Origin: Acidobacteriota bacterium
Lineage (GTDB): Bacteria; Acidobacteriota; Blastocatellia; RBC074
DNA: 64,000 nucleotides
Assembly (NCBI GenBank): GCA_016196035.1
Contig: JACPYM010000091.1
Location: 64,501-128,500 of the forward strand
Direction of reading: 5' to 3'
Shown: piece by piece, positions 61,323 through 64,000 of the stretch
Position numbering within the stretch: the stretch's first letter is position 1
Layout of the letters: each line of letters opens with the position of its first letter
The notes under the pieces: model-generated
The model's database searches: none
Told to the model about the DNA's origin: nothing
The model's input: only the letters and a program-made list of their open reading frames with translations
Position numbers and translations under genes: made by a program

Positions 61323-62705
61323 ATGGCAAGCGAAGCAGCAGTAACCCGCACAATCCGGCTCCGCGATTATCGCTATTCGGGCGAAGTGCTTTCGCTCATG
61401 CTGACCTTCGTCGTGCTGCTGGCGCTTTACACCGCGCTGACGTTCTTCTTTCCGACGACATGGTCGGCCACAGTCAAGGCGCTGACAGTCACAGTGGCCG
61501 GTCTGGCGGTGTATGTCACGACGGTCAAGCTGCAACAAAAGGCAGCCTTTGGCACGCTGGTGCGCGTCAGTTCGCGGCAATTCTCCGAACTCTATGACAT
61601 CGCCACCGTCGCGGCAGAGCGGTTGTCCGCGCCCTATGTACCGGTCTATGTCAAGCGTTCGTCCGAGATGAACATTTACACGCTGGGCCTGTGGCAGCAA
61701 CCGTTGATCGTGCTGACCTCTTCGTTGGTGGATCAAATGCCGCCCGATGCCCTGCAATTTTTTATCGGGCGCGAGATCGGCCACGTGCAGGGCGGCCACA
61801 CCTGGCTGCGCACATTGCTCAAACCGCTGGGTGCCGACATCCCCGTCATCGGCAAACTTTTCAACAGCGTCATCTTTGGCGATTGGATGAACCGCACCGA
61901 ATTTACCGCCGACCGCGCGGGCTTTATCGCCTGCCGTTCGTTGACGACTTCGATCACGACGATGCTGAAATTCGGCGTCGGCATTCGCCTCTATGAAAAG
62001 CTGGACATCCGCGAATTCCTCGAACAGATCAACGAAGTCCGCAACGTCAGCGGCCATCTGACCGAGATCATGGCCGAACAGCCCTATCTGACCCAACGCA
62101 TCCGCTCGCTGGTCAAGTTCGCCTTGTCCGAACGCGTGCGCCATCTGGTGCCCGAAAAGCAGGCGCACACCGGCATCCTGAAAGATTTGCCAACCGCCTT
62201 TATCAACACGGCCCGGTTGAAAGAAGTCCAGGATGCCGCCGCCGAGAATGCCCAGCAACTGGTTGAGTTTGACACCAAAGACATCCCCTTGTCTGAACGT
62301 TCAACCATCACCGATTTCGACACACTCGACACACAAGATAATCCTGACGATAACGGCCTGGATGCGCGCTTGCTGCTAATTCCGCAAGGCAGCGACACGC
62401 CGCATCTGTTGCGCCGCCGCCTGACGCGCATCGGGCGCAACAACGACAACGACATCGTGATTCAGAGCGACCGCGTCAGCCGTTACCATACTGAAATCCT
62501 GCGGCAAGACCGCGCCTTCGTCATCGTGGACAAAAACAGCCGCAACGGCGTCTGGATCAACGGCAACAAAATCACGGCGAATGTGCCAACGCCAATTCAA
62601 TCGGGCGACGCCCTCCGCATCGGACGCCACGAATTCACTTTCAAGATCAAAGAACCTGCGCATGAGCATTCCGAACGCACAACCAGCCTCACACAAGCCA
62701 TCTGA
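61323..62705 (+). CDS. M48-like membrane protein with FHA domain (altered HExxH)
   Basis: 460 residues. Two membrane helices (about 24-44 and 50-68), an M48-type domain (about 75-300) with SAPYVPVYVKRSSEMNIYTLG and FIGREIGHVQGGHTWL, where the first His of HExxH is Arg (CGC codon), and EFTADRAGFIACRSL corresponding to the third-ligand region. The C-terminal FHA domain (about 355-448) reads TRIGRNNDNDIVIQSDRVSRYH and DKNSRNGVWING, a phosphothreonine-binding module. An FHA domain suggests a link to Ser/Thr kinase signalling. The protease may be inactive. It overlaps gmhA by 44 bp. Confidence 0.82.
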   Translation: MASEAAVTRTIRLRDYRYSGEVLSLMLTFVVLLALYTALTFFFPTTWSATVKALTVTVAGLAVYVTTVKLQQKAAFGTLVRVSSRQFSELYDIATVAAERLSAPYVPVYVKRSSEMNIYTLGLWQQPLIVLTSSLVDQMPPDALQFFIGREIGHVQGGHTWLRTLLKPLGADIPVIGKLFNSVIFGDWMNRTEFTADRAGFIACRSLTTSITTMLKFGVGIRLYEKLDIREFLEQINEVRNVSGHLTEIMAEQPYLTQRIRSLVKFALSERVRHLVPEKQAHTGILKDLPTAFINTARLKEVQDAAAENAQQLVEFDTKDIPLSERSTITDFDTLDTQDNPDDNGLDARLLLIPQGSDTPHLLRRRLTRIGRNNDNDIVIQSDRVSRYHTEILRQDRAFVIVDKNSRNGVWINGNKITANVPTPIQSGDALRIGRHEFTFKIKEPAHEHSERTTSLTQAI

Positions 62706-63294
62706 ACCCAACGTTGACGAAGCTCGCCTCGCCCGCATCACCGCGCTGGCCGAAGCGAGCCTGACGGCCAACCGCGATTTCTTCGCCCAGCACAGCGCCG
62801 CCGTCGCACGCGCCGCCGCAATGATCTGCGCCGCCATGCGCGCAGGCGGCAAACTGCTGATCTTCGGCAACGGCGGTTCGGCAGCCGACGCGCAACACAT
62901 CGCAGCAGAACTCGCATTCAGAATGGGCCGCGAACGTGCCGCCCTGCCTGCACTAGCACTAACCACCGACAGTTCCTTGCTCACGGCCATCAGCAACGAC
63001 CGGGCGTTTGATTACGTGTTTGCGCGGCAATTGCAGGCGCTGGGCCGCTCTGGTGATGTAGCCCTGGCGATCACGACCAGCGGCAATTCGCCCAACATCG
63101 TCGAAGCTTTGAAAGAAGCCCGCGCACTTGGTATTACCACGATTGGCTTGCTCGGGAACACAGGGGGGCAAGCAGCGTCATTAGTAGACTTGGCGCTGAT
63201 CGTGCCGCACCACGAGACACCACGCATTCAAGAAGTACACATTACGATCAGCCACATTATTTGTGATTTAATCGAGGATGAATTGTGCCCTTAA
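62662..63294 (+). CDS. gmhA: Sedoheptulose-7-phosphate isomerase GmhA (SIS domain)
   Basis: 210 residues. SIS-domain segments: GGKLLIFGNGGSAADAQHIAAEL, FRMGRERAALPALALTTDSSLLTAISND, FDYVFARQLQALG, DVALAITTSGNSPNIVEAL and a C-terminal HITISHIICDLIE. These are the diagnostic motifs of GmhA, which makes D-glycero-D-manno-heptose-7-phosphate for lipopolysaccharide core or S-layer heptose. The start ATG lies 44 bp inside the preceding gene. Other heptose genes are not in the window. Confidence 0.93.
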   Translation: MSIPNAQPASHKPSEPNVDEARLARITALAEASLTANRDFFAQHSAAVARAAAMICAAMRAGGKLLIFGNGGSAADAQHIAAELAFRMGRERAALPALALTTDSSLLTAISNDRAFDYVFARQLQALGRSGDVALAITTSGNSPNIVEALKEARALGITTIGLLGNTGGQAASLVDLALIVPHHETPRIQEVHITISHIICDLIEDELCP

Positions 63295-63316
63295 TAAAAC
63301 AAACCAAGGAGCCTCA

Positions 63317-64000
63317 GATGAAGAACCTATGCCTATGCCTGATAGTGACTGGTTTATGTCATTTCAATTCAGTCGCCACCTTTGCCCAACAACCAGCACC
63401 GCCGCCACCTAAACCCAATTCAACTTTGAAGCCTGTCTGGCAAGAACTGGTAGTGCCAGCGGGCAACTTCAAAATCGAATTCCCTGACAAACCGGTCGAG
63501 CAAACGCAAACCGTCAAGACCGCAACCGGTAATTACCCGCTGCATATTTTCCTATGTGAAAGTGGCGGAACGGCGTACCTGGCAAGTTACGTTGACTTCT
63601 CCATCTTGATTGACTCACCCGCTTCCATTAAAACCGCGCTCGACAATGGGCGTGATTCAATGCTGGCACGAAAAGATGCAAGCCTGATCAGCGAAAAAGA
63701 AATCACTTATGGCTTATATCCAGGACGTGAGATCAAAGCCAAGCTGGGTAATTTCACTGCGCAAACATACCTCTATCTGGTCAAGCAACGCCTTTACAAT
63801 CTCTCCGCTTTTACACCAGTCGAATTGGCCGACAGCAAGGAGCTTGGCAACGCGGTGCAACGCTTTCTAGGCTCGTTCAGGTTGCTGGAAGTCCCCAAGC
63901 TCCCCGAAAACGTCGCCTCCATTTCTGCCGCGCTGGATAACATACAAGCACCACCGCCAGATTTCTTTGCACGTCCGGCAGTGTGGCAGGAATTAGCCAG
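63317..64000 (+). CDS. Secreted protein of unknown function, cut by window end
   Basis: AAGGAG 9 nt before ATG 63317; 228 codons are visible. Signal peptide MKNLCLCLIVTGLCHFNSVATFAQQ, then a Pro-rich stretch and a domain starting VWQELVVPAGNFKIEFPDKPVEQ and containing LHIFLCESGGTAYLASYVDF and GSFRLLEVPKLPE. The last residues (PAVWQELA) match the start of that domain, so a second copy probably begins at the window edge. No family was recognised; codon use is somewhat AT-richer than average here. Confidence 0.75.

Overview
The window looks like chromosomal DNA of an Acidobacteriota bacterium, probably class Blastocatellia. The lineage call rests on protein families: three copies of the secreted C-terminal domain known as TIGR03437 (one is a fragment), a VWFA-related acidobacterial secreted protein, an ECF sigma factor of the TIGR02999 type, SBBP/BNR propeller proteins and a Reg_prop sensor kinase. 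The DNA is GC-rich with two clearly AT-richer islands (about 21.2-23.2 kb and 27.7-28.4 kb). No rRNA, tRNA or CRISPR array was seen.

Layout. 1-4.8 kb (minus strand): rsmD (partial), galE and a type IV pilus/type II secretion block (pilN, pilO, a pilP-like gene, a pseudopilin-like gene). 5.2-10.8 kb: recJ, a Dabb protein, an ECF sigma factor, a secreted HELVH protein, tatC and tatA. 11-15.5 kb: a propeller histidine kinase with its NarL-type regulator and a lone receiver protein. 15.6-25.3 kb: large secreted repeat proteins. Here one former gene seems to be split into an N-terminal piece and a C-terminal piece by an AT-rich gene for a membrane-anchored tandem PLD-like protein. 25.4-35.4 kb: secreted proteins, a degenerate M3-like peptidase, aroB, a BON-LysM protein, and a polyamine pair (speA and a deoxyhypusine-synthase-like gene).

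35.9-39.6 kb holds the main finding, a complete diversity-generating retroelement (DGR) on the minus strand. It has a target gene (Ser/Thr kinase, membrane segment, formylglycine-enzyme/C-type-lectin domain), a 123-bp variable region (VR) at the 3' end of that gene, a GC-rich hairpin just downstream, an Avd-like helical-bundle gene, a DGR-type reverse transcriptase and a 123-bp template region (TR). TR and VR differ at 8 positions, all of them adenines in the TR sense strand. This is the signature of adenine-specific mutagenic retrohoming and implies a surface receptor kinase with a diversified ligand-binding face.

39.7-64 kb: an HNH gene broken by a 37-bp tandem duplication, a CDF transporter, queE/queC, a Rad52-like protein, ilvD, a divergent MreB paralogue, an AraC regulator, an acyl-CoA ligase, hicAB, a GMC oxidoreductase, an amino-acid ABC transporter (ATPase plus fused binding protein/permease), a Tat-exported NIPSNAP protein, parDE, an RNA ligase, a TPR/gluzincin protein, an M48-like FHA protein, gmhA and a partial secreted protein.

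The intergenic DNA is unusually rich in long foldbacks of several families. They include five foldbacks whose arms are tandem heptamers, four copies of a GTACCGCGCGCG palindrome, and perfect 26-bp and 32-bp inverted repeats. Some lie inside genes or supply their stop codons.
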